Notes: generated by a model not told the origin, from the letters alone. Shown: positions 39,976 through 50,029, counted from the stretch's first letter. The stretch: 64,000 nt of DNA from JAAZAI01 sp050942875 (GCA_050942875.1 JBMNOD010000004.1:1-64000), one strand, 5' to 3'. Translations and numbers: made by a program.

Positions 39976-42900
39976 TTACTCGCCACAAAGCGAGCGCGAT
40001 GGCTCGGCCGTCAGCACCACCCGGAAGAACCCGCCGTCGGCGCCGGGCAGGACGAAGCGGCTGACGGGGCCTTCGGCCACGATGCCGGTCTTCACGGGCA
40101 GCCACGGATCGCCCAGCCTCGGGGCGTGCTCGACGGCATACACCTTGCCGGGCACGCTCGCCCAGAAAATCTCGATGCCGGTGGAAACGGGGCGGATGCC
40201 GAGGATCTTCAGCACGGAGTTCGCCTGGAGCGGATCGGTCCCCGCAAGATATTCCTCGAAGTTGGCGAGCCCGTCGCCGTCCGGATCGTCGTCGCGGCCC
40301 GAGGCCGCGCCGGCCCAGTCGATGCCGTTGGCCCAGGCGTCGTAGTCCGCCGCCGCGCCGTCGACCGTCACCGTGTAGGGGCCATGGATGTTTTCCCTGC
40401 CGCTGCCTTCGATCTCGACGACGCGCCAGGAATACCGCCCGCCCGGCGTCGCGCCGGGGTCGGCCAGCGTGTACGTCGTCGGATGCCCGTTCATTTCCGC
40501 ATGCACAAGCTCGTCGGGATTGAGGCGCGCCCAGACGCCGCCCTCCAGGCGGTCGATCCAGTAGCCCTGCGTGTCGTACTCCGCCGCCGTCTCCCATTCG
40601 ACGAAAACCGTGCCATCCTCGGCATATGCGCGGAAGCTCGTGATCACCGACAGCGTCGGGGACGAGTAGAGACCGGCGTCGACGTTGGGAAGCGTGTCGC
40701 CCGAGGCGACTGTGAAAAGCGCCGAGTACGGGTGGTTCGTCCCGAAGTCGCTGTCCGTATCCGACGTGCTGCCGCCGGCATGCTTCGGCGAGAAGGCATA
40801 GCCGTCCGGCGGGTCAACGCGCAGGACATAGTCGCCCGGTGCGGCCAGGAACGAATAGTTGCCGCTGGCATCGGTCGTGGTGCGCTCGACAAGGTTCGTC
40901 TCCCCCTCCGACACGCTGTAGAGCGACACCGCGATGTCGGCCATCCCCGGCTCGCCGGGATCCTGGATGCCGTCCTCGTCGAGATCGTTCCAGACACGGC
41001 TCCCGAGGGCGATCGGTCGATAGAGCCCGAAATCGACGTCCGTCCGGTTTTCGCCAGACCCAACCTGGACCGGCCAGCTCCAGCCGGCTTCGTTGCCGTC
41101 GCTGTCCGCGGCCGTGTCCGCACTCGCACGCGCAACGGTGCTCGTGCAACCCGCCGGGGACAGAGCCTGGACGTAATAGACACGAGCCGCCAGATTCGAG
41201 AAGGCGTAGAAGCCGACTGCATCCGTGACATTCGTGCTGATCTCGTTGCCCTCGATGTCCGTCAACCGAACCACGACGTTCGAGATGCCCGGCTCGTCGG
41301 GATCTTGCACGCCATTGCCGTTCAGATCCTCCCAGACAAAATCACCAATGTTGCCGGGCAACGCATCAAGGAAGACATGCCCGCCCGACTCCTGGCCGGA
41401 CGTGACCGTGACGCTGAGCTGATCCGGCGTACTGGAGATGTAGCCCGCAGGATCGGTCTCCACCAACGTGTAGGCGCCGGGCTTCAGACCGGCGAACGAA
41501 AACGAACCGTCCGCCCCTGTCACGGTCGGCGACCCAAGCACATCCGTGTCGCCTGCATCCAGCAAACGCACCGTCACGCCTGCAAGGCCGACCGTGTCGT
41601 TGTGGTCCACCAGACCGTCGCCATTGACATCCACAAGCACCTTGCCGGAAATGGTGGCGCAGGTGTAGTCCAGGAAATTGTTGCCGAGCGACTGTCCACC
41701 GCTGGGCAGCAATACCGCAATGCGGTTGGGATCTCCGCCATCGCTGTCCATCGTGCTGGTCCAGCCGGGCAGATCGGTCTGGACAACGTCGTAGCGCCCG
41801 GGCGGGACGCTCATGAAAAAGTACCGTCCGTCGACCATGGTCGTGGTCGTGGCGACCGTGACGCCATTGGTCTCGAGCGACACCGTCACGCCTGCCAACC
41901 CAAGCGTCAAATCCACTTCATCAAAGTCGCCGTCGGCGTCCAGATCGTTCCAGACGGCACCCCCGATCGTGCCCAGACGCGCCTCGAGAAAATCCACGCC
42001 GGTCTCATTCTCGCCGCTGGCCAGCGTCACCGCCACCCGCCGGTCGGCGCCTCCGTCGTCGTCGCCGGTGGCGTACCATCCGGGCAGCCCCACGATCACG
42101 ACGGCATAGTCGCCGGGCGCCAAGTCCGCAAAGGCGTAGCCGCCGAGGCTGTCGGTCGTCGTCGTCGCCAGCACCACGCCGCAGGGGGTCGTCAGGTTGA
42201 CCGTCACGCCCGCGAGCCTGTTCGTATCCTCTGCGTCGAAGGCGCCGTTGGCGTTCACATCCTCGAACACGCCGCCCGAGACGCCGGCGGCCGCCGTGAA
42301 GCCGAAGTCCAGCGTCAGGTTGTCCGCGGCGTCGCCATTGGCGCCGTGCGCGCCGGCGCCCTCGCCCGCATCGACGGTCTCGCCAGTCGGCAGCACAATC
42401 TCGTTCACGCCCAGCGCCACGGCGACCGAGGCGATGCCGTTGACGACCGTTCCCACGCTGACCGGCGTGTCGTGCCCGTGGTCCCTGCCGTCTCCGGCGA
42501 GCGTCGTGTCGGAGGACGCCCCGGTGCTGCTGACCTGTCCCGCAAGGCTCGGGGAGCTGCCGACATCCACCACGACGACATATCGCCCGGCCTCAAGTCC
42601 GTCGAAACGGTACCAGCCCGATGCGTCCGTGGTCGTCGCCGCGGCCACATCGCCCGTGGGATTGCCGCCGCTGTCGGCCGCGAAGAGCTTCATGGCAACG
42701 TGCGCGACGCCGGGCTCGCCCCCGTTCTGAATGCCGTCGTTGACCGTGCCGCCGCCATCGCCGTTGTCGAAAAAGACCCGGTTGCCGAGGCTGTAAAGCG
42801 GATGGAAGCCGAAGTCCACCGTCAGGTTGTCGTATGCGTCGCCAAGCGGCCCGAAGCCGCCCAGTTCCATGTTTCCTTCCACCTCGCCCACCGGCTGCAA

Positions 42901-45900
42901 GCCGTGGCCCACGGTCACCGGCCGGCTGGCGATCCCGCCCGGCACCGCCGACTCGGCCCCCAACGGCGCATCCAGCCCGTTGTCGTGCAGATCCGCACCC
43001 AGCCCGGTCTCGTCGGTCACGCCCGTCGAGCTGCGGTAGTGCGCCAATTCGGGCGAGCTGGCCTGGTCCACCACCACCACGTAGGTGCCCGGCAACAACC
43101 CGTCAAAGCGGTAGTAGCCCTCGCAGCACGTGATCCTGCTGGCCAGCGCGGCGCCGGTCGGCGCACCGTTGACGTCGGCCGCGAAGAGCTTCACCACGAC
43201 ATTGCTGAAGCCGCAGGTGCAGAGCGACTCGATGCAGGAGATGCCGGTGTTGGCATTGTCCTTGAAGATCCAGTTGCCGATGCTGTAGGTCGGCGTGAAG
43301 CCGAAGTCCAGCGTCAAATTGTCGCGGGCGTCGCCATGGGGGCTGTTCGCCCCGGCGCCCTCGCCGGTCGCTTCGCCTTCCACCGGCGTGTCGGGCCCAA
43401 GCGTCGCCGCCACGCTGGCGATGCCGTTGACCACCGCGCCCACCGACACCGGCATGTCGCGTCCATGGTCCTTGCGATCGCCGTTGAGCGACACATCGTT
43501 CGAAACGCCCGTGCTGCTGACCCAGTGCGCCAGCGCGTTCGCGTTGGCGACATCCGCCACGACCACATAGGCGCCGGCAATCAAGTCGTCAAACCGGTAC
43601 CAGCCATCCGCGTCGGTCGCGGTGGCGGCCAAAACCGCGCCCGTGGGGGCGCCGTCGGCATCCGCCGCGAAGAGCTTCAGCGGCACGCCGCCGACTCCGC
43701 TCTCGGCTGCATCCATCACGCCGTTGTTGTCCAGATCGGCGAAGACGCGGTTGCCGAGGCTGTACACCGGAGTGAAGCCGAAGTCCACCGTCATGTCGCC
43801 GTTGGCGTCGACATAGGGACTCGCAAGATCCTGGCCGCCGCCGAGACCCGACTCGTTCGTCGGCTCGGTGCCCGCCGTCAGCGCGACCACCGGGCTCCAG
43901 ACCTCCGCCCCGAACCCGCCCGGCTGCAGGGCGTTGTTGTCGCCGTCGACCTGGTTGTCGGCATTGACCGGCATGCCGCCGCTGATCGGCGTGCCGTACA
44001 GCGCGCCGTCCGGCTCGAAGTTGGAAGCCGGAATGCGCACCACCCAGTTGGTGTTGTTCATCAGATCGTGGAAGAAGTAGGTGCCGTCGGACGCGCTTTG
44101 CGTCGTGCCCCAATACACGAGCCCGGTGGCGTTGGTGATGTAGAGTTCCAGCGTCACGTCGGGAATGCCGGGCTCGCCGGCGTCCCACACGCCGTTGTTG
44201 TTGAGATCGCTCCAGACGAGCGAGCCGAGGCTGACCAGATTCGTCTGCTCCAGCGTGGGCGCGTAGAAGCCAAAATCGATGGTCATGTCGCCGTTGTCGT
44301 CGAGCCGCGGCGAGTGGTTGTCCAGCGTGGCCCCCGGCCCGAACTCGCGCGGCTCGCCCGTGTCGTCCTGCGGCTCGCCGCCGCGGTGGAGATGGAACAC
44401 GGGGCTCCAGACCTCCTGGCCGGCGGCGCTTTGCGCACCGTTGCTGTCGTTGTCGATCTGGTCGTCTGTCGCGGAGTGCAGCGTGCTGGCCGTGTTGAGG
44501 GCTTCCAGCGGCTGGCCGACGTCGAACATCTCCGCCGGGATTCTGATGCGGTAGTCGCCGGGCACGAGATTGTCGAAGAGATAGATGCCGTTGGTCGTGG
44601 AGGATGTGATGGTGGTGTCGTGCGGCGCGGTGCCGACCAGGTCGCCATTGAGATCCACCTTCCAGATTTCGAGCGTCACGCCCGCAATGCCGCTCTCGCC
44701 TGCGTCGTAGCGGCCGTTGTTGTTGGCGTCGTTCCACACCAGCGAACCGACGCTGCAGTTGACGGAGTTGACTTCGATCATGCCGAAGTCGATGGTGAGA
44801 TTGTCGTAGTTGTCGCCAAACGGGCCGTTGGCGCCCGCGCCGGCGCCGATGTCGGTCTCGCCCGCGGGTTGCGCGCCAAAACCGATCGTGACCTTTCCAC
44901 TTGCAATGCCGTTTACGGCCGGGTGGTTGTCGTCGACGCCCTTGTCGCCGTTTTCACCGGCGATCGTGTTGGTCGAACTGAGCATGCCGGCCAACATGCC
45001 GGACAACGCGAAGTTGGCGGGCGGCAGAAAGACCGTGTATTCTCCCGGCAGCAGGTTGTCGAAACGGTAGTAGCCGTCCACGTCCGTCACGGTCGAGGCC
45101 ACGGTTGTCCCGTTGGTGCGTACGTCGACCAGCACCCCGGCGATGCCCGGCTCGCCGCCGTCCCGCCTGCCGTTGCCGGCGGTGCCGCCGCCCGCGCCGT
45201 TGTCCCAGAAGACGCGATTGCCGATGCTGAAGGTCGGCGCAAAGCCGAAGTCCACCACCAAGTTGTCGTAGGCATCGCCGGAGGGTGCGTGCGAGGAAGC
45301 GCCAACCAGCGAATTGGTCTCCTCGCCCAGAGGCTGCAACCCCGGCCCCAGCGTGATCTTGGCGCTTGCGATGCCGTATTGCACAACCCCCAGACTGAAC
45401 GGTTCGTCCTTGCCGTGGTCTCGCCGGTCGCCAGACAGCGTAAAATCATCGCTGCACCCCGAGCTGCTGACCAGCCCGACCAGGCTGGTCGATGCGGCGT
45501 CGGAGTCCACCCACGTCGAGCCGTCCTTGAAGACGAAGCCGGTCAGGTTGGTGGAGAGGCCCACGTCCACCACCACCACGTAGTCGCCCGGCGCCAGACG
45601 GAAGAGACGGTACCAGCCGTCGGGATCGGTGAGCGCGGCAGTCAGGTTGTCCACGCCGATCACCAGCGCGTCGCCGGTGGCGTTGCCGTTGGCATCCGCC
45701 GCGAAGACGCGTACCGCCACGTTCGAGATGCCGGGTTCCGCGCCGTTCTGAATGCCATCGTTGGCAGTGCCGCCGCCGGAGCCGTCGTCCAGAAAGATCC
45801 GGTTGCCGATGCAGTAGGTGCGCACCAGGCCAAAGTCGAGCACGAGGTTGTCGCGGTCGTCGCCATACGGACTTTGCGAGCCGGCGCCGTCGGCCCCGCT

Positions 45901-48762
45901 GGTCTGCTCGCCGAGCGGCTGCATGTCGGGGCCGAGCGTTACCGGGGAAGATGCCATGCCGTTGGTGACCGGCCCGATGTTGATCCGGGGGAAATACCAG
46001 CCGTGATCCTGGCGGTCGCCCGCCAACGTCATGTCGTTGGTGCCGCCGATCGAGCTGGTGTAGCTCGCAAGGCTCGGATCCGCGGCAACGCCCGCCTCGC
46101 GATCCAGCACCACGACATAGGTGCCGATGACCAGGCCGTCCAGCCGGTACCAGCCACCCGCATCCGTCACCGCATGGGCCAGCGGCTCGCCCGTCGGAAG
46201 CCCGTCCTCGCCCGCCGCAAAGGCGTAAAGCGGCACACCCTCCACGCCGCCCTCGTTGTCATCCTGGCATCCGTTGTAGTTGTCGTCGGAAAAGACGCGG
46301 TTGCCGATGCTGTAGAGCGGCGTGAAGCCGAAGTCCACCACCAGGTTGTCGCAGGCGTCGCCGCAGGGGCCTCGCCGCCCCGCATCGGAGCTCAGGTTGA
46401 CCAGCTCGCCTAAAGGCTGCAGGCCCTCGCCGACGGCGACGGGGTGGCTCGCGATGCCGCCGACGATGCCGCCGACGGAAACCGGCGTGTCGATCCCGTG
46501 GTCAAGCAGGTCGCCTGCAAGCGCCACGCTGCTGTCATGCCCCGTGCTGCTGATCAAGCCGGCCAGAGAAGACGAGGCCGCCACATCCACCACCACCACA
46601 TAGGAGCCCGCCGCCAGATGGTCGAAGCGATAGAAGCCGAGGTCGTCCGTAACCGTGGTCTGAAGCGCCGAGCCAGAGGGCAGGCCTCCCGTCGCGGCGA
46701 AGAGCGCCATTCTGACTCCCGCGATGCCGGCGTCCGCAAAATCATGGACGCCGTCGTTGTTGAAATCCTTGAAGACGCGGTTGCCGATGCTGTAGCCGAT
46801 CACGTTGATCGTGAAGGTGTACCCCGCACTGCGGTCTTCGCCGCCATTGGCCCGGCCGCCGTCATCCTGCAGATGGACCGTGACGGTGGCGATGCCGCTC
46901 ATGCCCGGCGCGGGCGTGTAGGTCAGCGTGCCGTCGGCGGATATGGACGGTGGAACGGAGAAGAGCGCGGCGTTGTCGTTCGCCACGTTGAAGGTCAGCG
47001 ACTGCCAGGATTCGTTCGCCGGGCCCTTGCTGATGTCCGCGGCCCATCCCGCCACCGTCTGCGCGCCGGCATTCACCGGCACGGTCTGATCCGCGCCCGG
47101 CGTGAAACTCGGCGCATCGTTCACCGGCAGCACCGTCACGTGTACCGTGGCAGTGTCCGCGCGCCCGTTGAAGTTCGTGATCGTGTAGGTGAAACTGTCG
47201 CCGCCATGGTAATTCGCGTCGGGCGCATAGACATAGGAGCCGTCGGCATTCAGCACGAGCGTTCCGTGTGCAGGCTGGGTGTGGGCGACCACGGCGATGT
47301 CGAAGCCGTTCAAGTCGCCGTCGTTGTTCAGCACCCCCGGCGCGGGGCGGGCCCAGACGCTGTCTTCCGCCAGCGAGATGTTGTCGTCGGTTGCCGTGGG
47401 CGGCAGCAGCGTGCGCACGATCGCCTCGCCCGGCACATTGTCGCTCGTGCTGAGGGTCGTGTCGATCACCGTGCTGGTCCCGCCCACGTAGGCGATCACG
47501 CTGTTGGTCGTCAGCCCTGCAATCAACGCCCGTGCCTGGAAGGTGAAGTCGCGCGAGCTGCTGGCCGGAATCAGCTCGGTCTCCGACCAGACCAGCTGCG
47601 TCCCGCTGATGTACGGATCGAGCATCGCCACCCCGTTCAGTCGCGAGCTGCCCGGCAGGTACGCCATGTGGGGCGGCAGGGAATCGACAACGCGGTCGAT
47701 CGCCACGTCGTTCGTTCCGCTGTTGGTGAAACGCACGGTGTAGGTCACGATTTCGTTCGTATAGGCCCGCGTGACATTGGCCAGCTTGGCGAGCACCGTG
47801 GTGTTGACCGGCGACTGGATCGGCAGGAAATATTGATAGCCGTCGGTCTTCGGGTGCGAGCTCTTGCTATTCTGCGTGGCATAGGTCATCGGGCTGACCG
47901 GCGTGCTTTGCGCGGTCTCGACCAGCGCCTTGAACGTGTAGCAGGCCGTGTAGGTGAGCTTGCCGCCGGACCAGTCCACATCGTCCGCGGGCAACTGAAG
48001 ATGGTCGGAGACCGTCCGCGCCTGGCCGTTCTTGTTCGTCAACGCCAGCGTGGCGTCGCAAAGCTGGAAGGCCCCCGCGTTCCACGTGTCGAAGACCGCA
48101 GGGCTGAAGTTCACCAGATCGCCTTTCTTGACGTTGCCCGCATCGCCCGTCACCTTTACCATCACCATGCCGCCGACCGTCGGCGGATTCGGCCCGTAGG
48201 TCACCGTATGGACCTTGCTCGAGTTGTTTTCGCCTGTCGGGGCCACGGTCAGGGCGAAGGTCTGGCTGGCGACCAGCGCGCCGCCAGCCGGATAGCCCTC
48301 ATAGACCTTGATCGCATGGCTTTGCGGCTGCGTGGTCGTGGTCGTGGCGCCCAAAAAGAAGTACACGGCCTTGTGCGCACCCGGCGGAAGATCGTCGACG
48401 TGGCACATCCCGCTGTCGCCCCCGGCCAGCGAAACGATGTTGCCCGTGAAACTGCCCGCCTGGACCCAGATGTTGGAATAGGCGACCGCCGTGTCATTGC
48501 TGATGATGTACGAGACATAGGCGCAGGAAAGCCCGGTCGGGATGTCCGTCTGCAAGACATCGCCGGAGGTCCGCGTAATTGTGATCGCCTCGACAGAGAG
48601 CGCCCCCGCCGCGAGGAGCAGCCCAGCGGCCAGCGATCCGGAAGTCAATCGGCGGCATGCGGAAAAAGCCGCACGGCGGAACGTCAACCCGCTGCTGAAC
48701 TTCCACGAGAAAATCGAATGCGTTTTGATTGCTTCCATCTGAATCTGAACGTTTTCATCCAT
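39976..48762 (-). CDS. Giant secreted protein with 14 SdrD B-like repeats
   Basis: A 2928-residue surface or secreted protein. The start is the ATG at 48762, with GGAGG nine bases upstream. A 35-residue leader precedes a signal peptide (about 39-59, SLAAGLLLAAGALSVEA). DUF11-like (about 325-460) and cadherin/VCBS-like domains (about 470-670, EDSVW... and NDAPSF) follow. Fourteen SdrD B-type modules come next, nine long ones (SIGNRVF... DNLTLDFGF, most with the SSTG/DHG insert) and five short ones. The C-terminus has an Fn3-like region, the calcium loop DPDGDGLANFEEYLAGTDP and a beta domain ending GGFFRVVL. No PEP-CTERM, LPxTG or autotransporter barrel was found. Confidence 0.92.
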   Translation of the reverse strand: MDENVQIQMEAIKTHSIFSWKFSSGLTFRRAAFSACRRLTSGSLAAGLLLAAGALSVEAITITRTSGDVLQTDIPTGLSCAYVSYIISNDTAVAYSNIWVQAGSFTGNIVSLAGGDSGMCHVDDLPPGAHKAVYFFLGATTTTTQPQSHAIKVYEGYPAGGALVASQTFALTVAPTGENNSSKVHTVTYGPNPPTVGGMVMVKVTGDAGNVKKGDLVNFSPAVFDTWNAGAFQLCDATLALTNKNGQARTVSDHLQLPADDVDWSGGKLTYTACYTFKALVETAQSTPVSPMTYATQNSKSSHPKTDGYQYFLPIQSPVNTTVLAKLANVTRAYTNEIVTYTVRFTNSGTNDVAIDRVVDSLPPHMAYLPGSSRLNGVAMLDPYISGTQLVWSETELIPASSSRDFTFQARALIAGLTTNSVIAYVGGTSTVIDTTLSTSDNVPGEAIVRTLLPPTATDDNISLAEDSVWARPAPGVLNNDGDLNGFDIAVVAHTQPAHGTLVLNADGSYVYAPDANYHGGDSFTYTITNFNGRADTATVHVTVLPVNDAPSFTPGADQTVPVNAGAQTVAGWAADISKGPANESWQSLTFNVANDNAALFSVPPSISADGTLTYTPAPGMSGIATVTVHLQDDGGRANGGEDRSAGYTFTINVIGYSIGNRVFKDFNNDGVHDFADAGIAGVRMALFAATGGLPSGSALQTTVTDDLGFYRFDHLAAGSYVVVVDVAASSSLAGLISSTGHDSSVALAGDLLDHGIDTPVSVGGIVGGIASHPVAVGEGLQPLGELVNLSSDAGRRGPCGDACDNLVVDFGFTPLYSIGNRVFSDDNYNGCQDDNEGGVEGVPLYAFAAGEDGLPTGEPLAHAVTDAGGWYRLDGLVIGTYVVVLDREAGVAADPSLASYTSSIGGTNDMTLAGDRQDHGWYFPRINIGPVTNGMASSPVTLGPDMQPLGEQTSGADGAGSQSPYGDDRDNLVLDFGLVRTYCIGNRIFLDDGSGGGTANDGIQNGAEPGISNVAVRVFAADANGNATGDALVIGVDNLTAALTDPDGWYRLFRLAPGDYVVVVDVGLSTNLTGFVFKDGSTWVDSDAASTSLVGLVSSSGCSDDFTLSGDRRDHGKDEPFSLGVVQYGIASAKITLGPGLQPLGEETNSLVGASSHAPSGDAYDNLVVDFGFAPTFSIGNRVFWDNGAGGGTAGNGRRDGGEPGIAGVLVDVRTNGTTVASTVTDVDGYYRFDNLLPGEYTVFLPPANFALSGMLAGMLSSTNTIAGENGDKGVDDNHPAVNGIASGKVTIGFGAQPAGETDIGAGAGANGPFGDNYDNLTIDFGMIEVNSVNCSVGSLVWNDANNNGRYDAGESGIAGVTLEIWKVDLNGDLVGTAPHDTTITSSTTNGIYLFDNLVPGDYRIRIPAEMFDVGQPLEALNTASTLHSATDDQIDNDSNGAQSAAGQEVWSPVFHLHRGGEPQDDTGEPREFGPGATLDNHSPRLDDNGDMTIDFGFYAPTLEQTNLVSLGSLVWSDLNNNGVWDAGEPGIPDVTLELYITNATGLVYWGTTQSASDGTYFFHDLMNNTNWVVRIPASNFEPDGALYGTPISGGMPVNADNQVDGDNNALQPGGFGAEVWSPVVALTAGTEPTNESGLGGGQDLASPYVDANGDMTVDFGFTPVYSLGNRVFADLDNNGVMDAAESGVGGVPLKLFAADADGAPTGAVLAATATDADGWYRFDDLIAGAYVVVADVANANALAHWVSSTGVSNDVSLNGDRKDHGRDMPVSVGAVVNGIASVAATLGPDTPVEGEATGEGAGANSPHGDARDNLTLDFGFTPTYSIGNWIFKDNANTGISCIESLCTCGFSNVVVKLFAADVNGAPTGAALASRITCCEGYYRFDGLLPGTYVVVVDQASSPELAHYRSSTGVTDETGLGADLHDNGLDAPLGAESAVPGGIASRPVTVGHGLQPVGEVEGNMELGGFGPLGDAYDNLTVDFGFHPLYSLGNRVFFDNGDGGGTVNDGIQNGGEPGVAHVAMKLFAADSGGNPTGDVAAATTTDASGWYRFDGLEAGRYVVVVDVGSSPSLAGQVSSTGASSDTTLAGDGRDHGHDTPVSVGTVVNGIASVAVALGVNEIVLPTGETVDAGEGAGAHGANGDAADNLTLDFGFTAAAGVSGGVFEDVNANGAFDAEDTNRLAGVTVNLTTPCGVVLATTTTDSLGGYAFADLAPGDYAVVIVGLPGWYATGDDDGGADRRVAVTLASGENETGVDFLEARLGTIGGAVWNDLDADGDFDEVDLTLGLAGVTVSLETNGVTVATTTTMVDGRYFFMSVPPGRYDVVQTDLPGWTSTMDSDGGDPNRIAVLLPSGGQSLGNNFLDYTCATISGKVLVDVNGDGLVDHNDTVGLAGVTVRLLDAGDTDVLGSPTVTGADGSFSFAGLKPGAYTLVETDPAGYISSTPDQLSVTVTSGQESGGHVFLDALPGNIGDFVWEDLNGNGVQDPDEPGISNVVVRLTDIEGNEISTNVTDAVGFYAFSNLAARVYYVQALSPAGCTSTVARASADTAADSDGNEAGWSWPVQVGSGENRTDVDFGLYRPIALGSRVWNDLDEDGIQDPGEPGMADIAVSLYSVSEGETNLVERTTTDASGNYSFLAAPGDYVLRVDPPDGYAFSPKHAGGSTSDTDSDFGTNHPYSALFTVASGDTLPNVDAGLYSSPTLSVITSFRAYAEDGTVFVEWETAAEYDTQGYWIDRLEGGVWARLNPDELVHAEMNGHPTTYTLADPGATPGGRYSWRVVEIEGSGRENIHGPYTVTVDGAAADYDAWANGIDWAGAASGRDDDPDGDGLANFEEYLAGTDPLQANSVLKILGIRPVSTGIEIFWASVPGKVYAVEHAPRLGDPWLPVKTGIVAEGPVSRFVLPGADGGFFRVVLTAEPSRSLCGE
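40650..46810 (-). repeat. Coding repeat array of SdrD B modules
   Basis: Fourteen diverged modules of roughly 70-150 codons. Landmarks are SIGNRVF/SLGSLVW with NxNGxxD, GWYRFD, YVVVVD, GDxxDHG, GIAS and DNLxxDFGF. Long modules lie upstream in the gene (43-47 kb) and short ones near its 3' end (40.6-42.3 kb). Repeats of this kind can expand or contract by recombination and can be mis-assembled. Confidence 0.85.
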
Positions 48763-48833
48763 GGACAAAACCTCCGGCTTTCGTTGACGGCATCTTTCGG
48801 CCAAAACAAATTCCTTGCACGCTGCATGATCAA

Positions 48834-48865
48834 ACTTTAAAACCAGTAAACTTTAAAACCAGTAA
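48834..48865. repeat. 16-bp direct repeat in the giant-gene leader
   Basis: ACTTTAAAACCAGTAA occurs twice in tandem between the promoter at 48876 and the ATG at 48762. It would lie in the 5' untranslated RNA and might bind a regulator; no known riboswitch fold was recognised. Confidence 0.7.
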
Positions 48866-48875
48866 AACCAGCACA

Positions 48876-48904
48876 AGTATACAGGATTGAGAATCGTTGC
48901 GCAA
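48876..48904 (-). promoter_or_regulatory. Promoter of the giant secreted protein gene
   Basis: On the minus strand TTGCGC and TATACT are 17 bp apart. This leaves a leader of about 105 bases including the tandem 16-bp repeat. Confidence 0.55.
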
Positions 48905-48990
48905 CATCATGAAGTTGAAAGCTCTGTTAGAATTCAGTTAGGATTCCACTGGAAACAAGCTGTCAAAGCAGAAGCCGATGGAAGGTTTCG

Positions 48991-49227
48991 CCCCGTCGCC
49001 CCCTCGCCCGCGCGCAACGTGGACGCGGCGTCCCCGCCGCGTCTGTCGACAGGGGCACGGACATTCCTGTCCGTGCTTCGTCCACGGGTTGGAAAACCCG
49101 TGCCCCGTCGCCCCCTCGCCCGCGCGCAAAGTGGACGCGGCGTCCCCGCCGCGTCTGTCGACAGGGGCACGGACATTCCTGTCCGTGCTTCGTCCACGGG
49201 TTGGAAAACCCGTGCCCCGTCGCCCCC
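48991..49227. repeat. 112-bp tandem duplication of palindromes
   Basis: Units at 48991-49102 and 49103-49214 are nearly identical, with a 13-bp partial third. Each holds three hairpins: GACGCGGCG..CGCCGCGTC, GCACGGAC..GTCCGTGC and CACGGGTT..AACCCGTG. The first is shared with 15384-15454. No gene is present between 48905 and 49260. Confidence 0.85.
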
Positions 49228-49260
49228 TGTTCCAGCCGCTGGCCGCCAACCCCTGGCCGC

Positions 49261-50007
49261 TCATTCATACCACACGCGCCAGAGGACGAGGCCTTGGGGC
49301 GGCGCGCTTTCGACGCGGGCGGTGCGGATGCGGGAATCCATGACGTCCGTCACGGCGGAAGGGCTTTCGCGGCTCGTGCCGACGGCGACGAGAAAGCCGG
49401 CGATGCTGCGCACCATCTTGTAGAGGAAGCCGTTGCCGGAAACGCGCAGTTCGATGAGCTCGCCGTCCTGGACGACCTCGATCCCGAAAACCTCCCGCAC
49501 CGTGCTTTCGATCTCGCGCGAGGGATTGACCGTGAACGCGGCGAAATCATGTTCGCCGACAAATCGCCCGGCTCCCGCGCGCATTGCCTCAAGGTCGATC
49601 GGCTTGATCACGTGCGCGCAGTCGCGGCGGCGGAGGGGGTGCAGGACTTCCGCATTCCAGATCCTGTAGCGGTATTCCTTGCCGACCGCCCAGCGGCGCG
49701 CGTCGAAATCGTCGGCGACAGGCTCGGCGGCCAGCACGCGAACGTCGCGATTCGGCAAACGTCCGTTGATCGCGCGACGAAGCTGATGAGGCGCCATGAC
49801 CCGCTCCAGATCGAAATGCGCGACCTGGCCGTCGGCATGGACGCCGGCGTCGGTGCGTCCGCTGCCATGCACCTTCACAGGCTGCCCATCATGCGAAAGC
49901 GGCGCCAGCGCCTCGCCCAGCTCCTGCTGGACCGTGCGGAACCCCGGCTGGATCTGCCAGCCGTGGAAGTCCGTGCCGTCGTAGGCGATGAGAATCCTGT
50001 AGCGCAT
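49261..50007 (-). CDS. truA: tRNA pseudouridine synthase A
   Basis: TruA makes pseudouridine at positions 38-40 of tRNA anticodon arms. It begins MRYRILIAYDGTDFHGWQIQ and has the catalytic Asp in GSGRTDAGVHADGQVAHF. VSGNGFLYKMVRSIAGFLV near residue 200 is the conserved C-terminal block. Length (248) is typical. It is the last gene of the seven-gene leftward operon, 22 bases after the CDP-alcohol phosphatidyltransferase gene. Confidence 0.96.
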   Translation of the reverse strand: MRYRILIAYDGTDFHGWQIQPGFRTVQQELGEALAPLSHDGQPVKVHGSGRTDAGVHADGQVAHFDLERVMAPHQLRRAINGRLPNRDVRVLAAEPVADDFDARRWAVGKEYRYRIWNAEVLHPLRRRDCAHVIKPIDLEAMRAGAGRFVGEHDFAAFTVNPSREIESTVREVFGIEVVQDGELIELRVSGNGFLYKMVRSIAGFLVAVGTSRESPSAVTDVMDSRIRTARVESAPPQGLVLWRVWYE

Positions 50008-50029
50008 TCGGAATCGAAGCGGAAGCCGA

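Noticed and set aside
39934..46413. A 6.5-kb open frame (about 2159 codons) on the plus strand
   Set aside because: It lies fully antisense to the giant SdrD B gene, whose plus-minus codon alignment and repeat composition keep the opposite frame free of stops. Its translation is Arg/Ala/Val-rich without domains, while the minus-strand protein has clear ones.
48834..48865. Possible riboswitch in the giant-gene leader
   Set aside because: The leader contains a simple 16-bp tandem repeat and no pairing pattern of a known riboswitch class was recognised.
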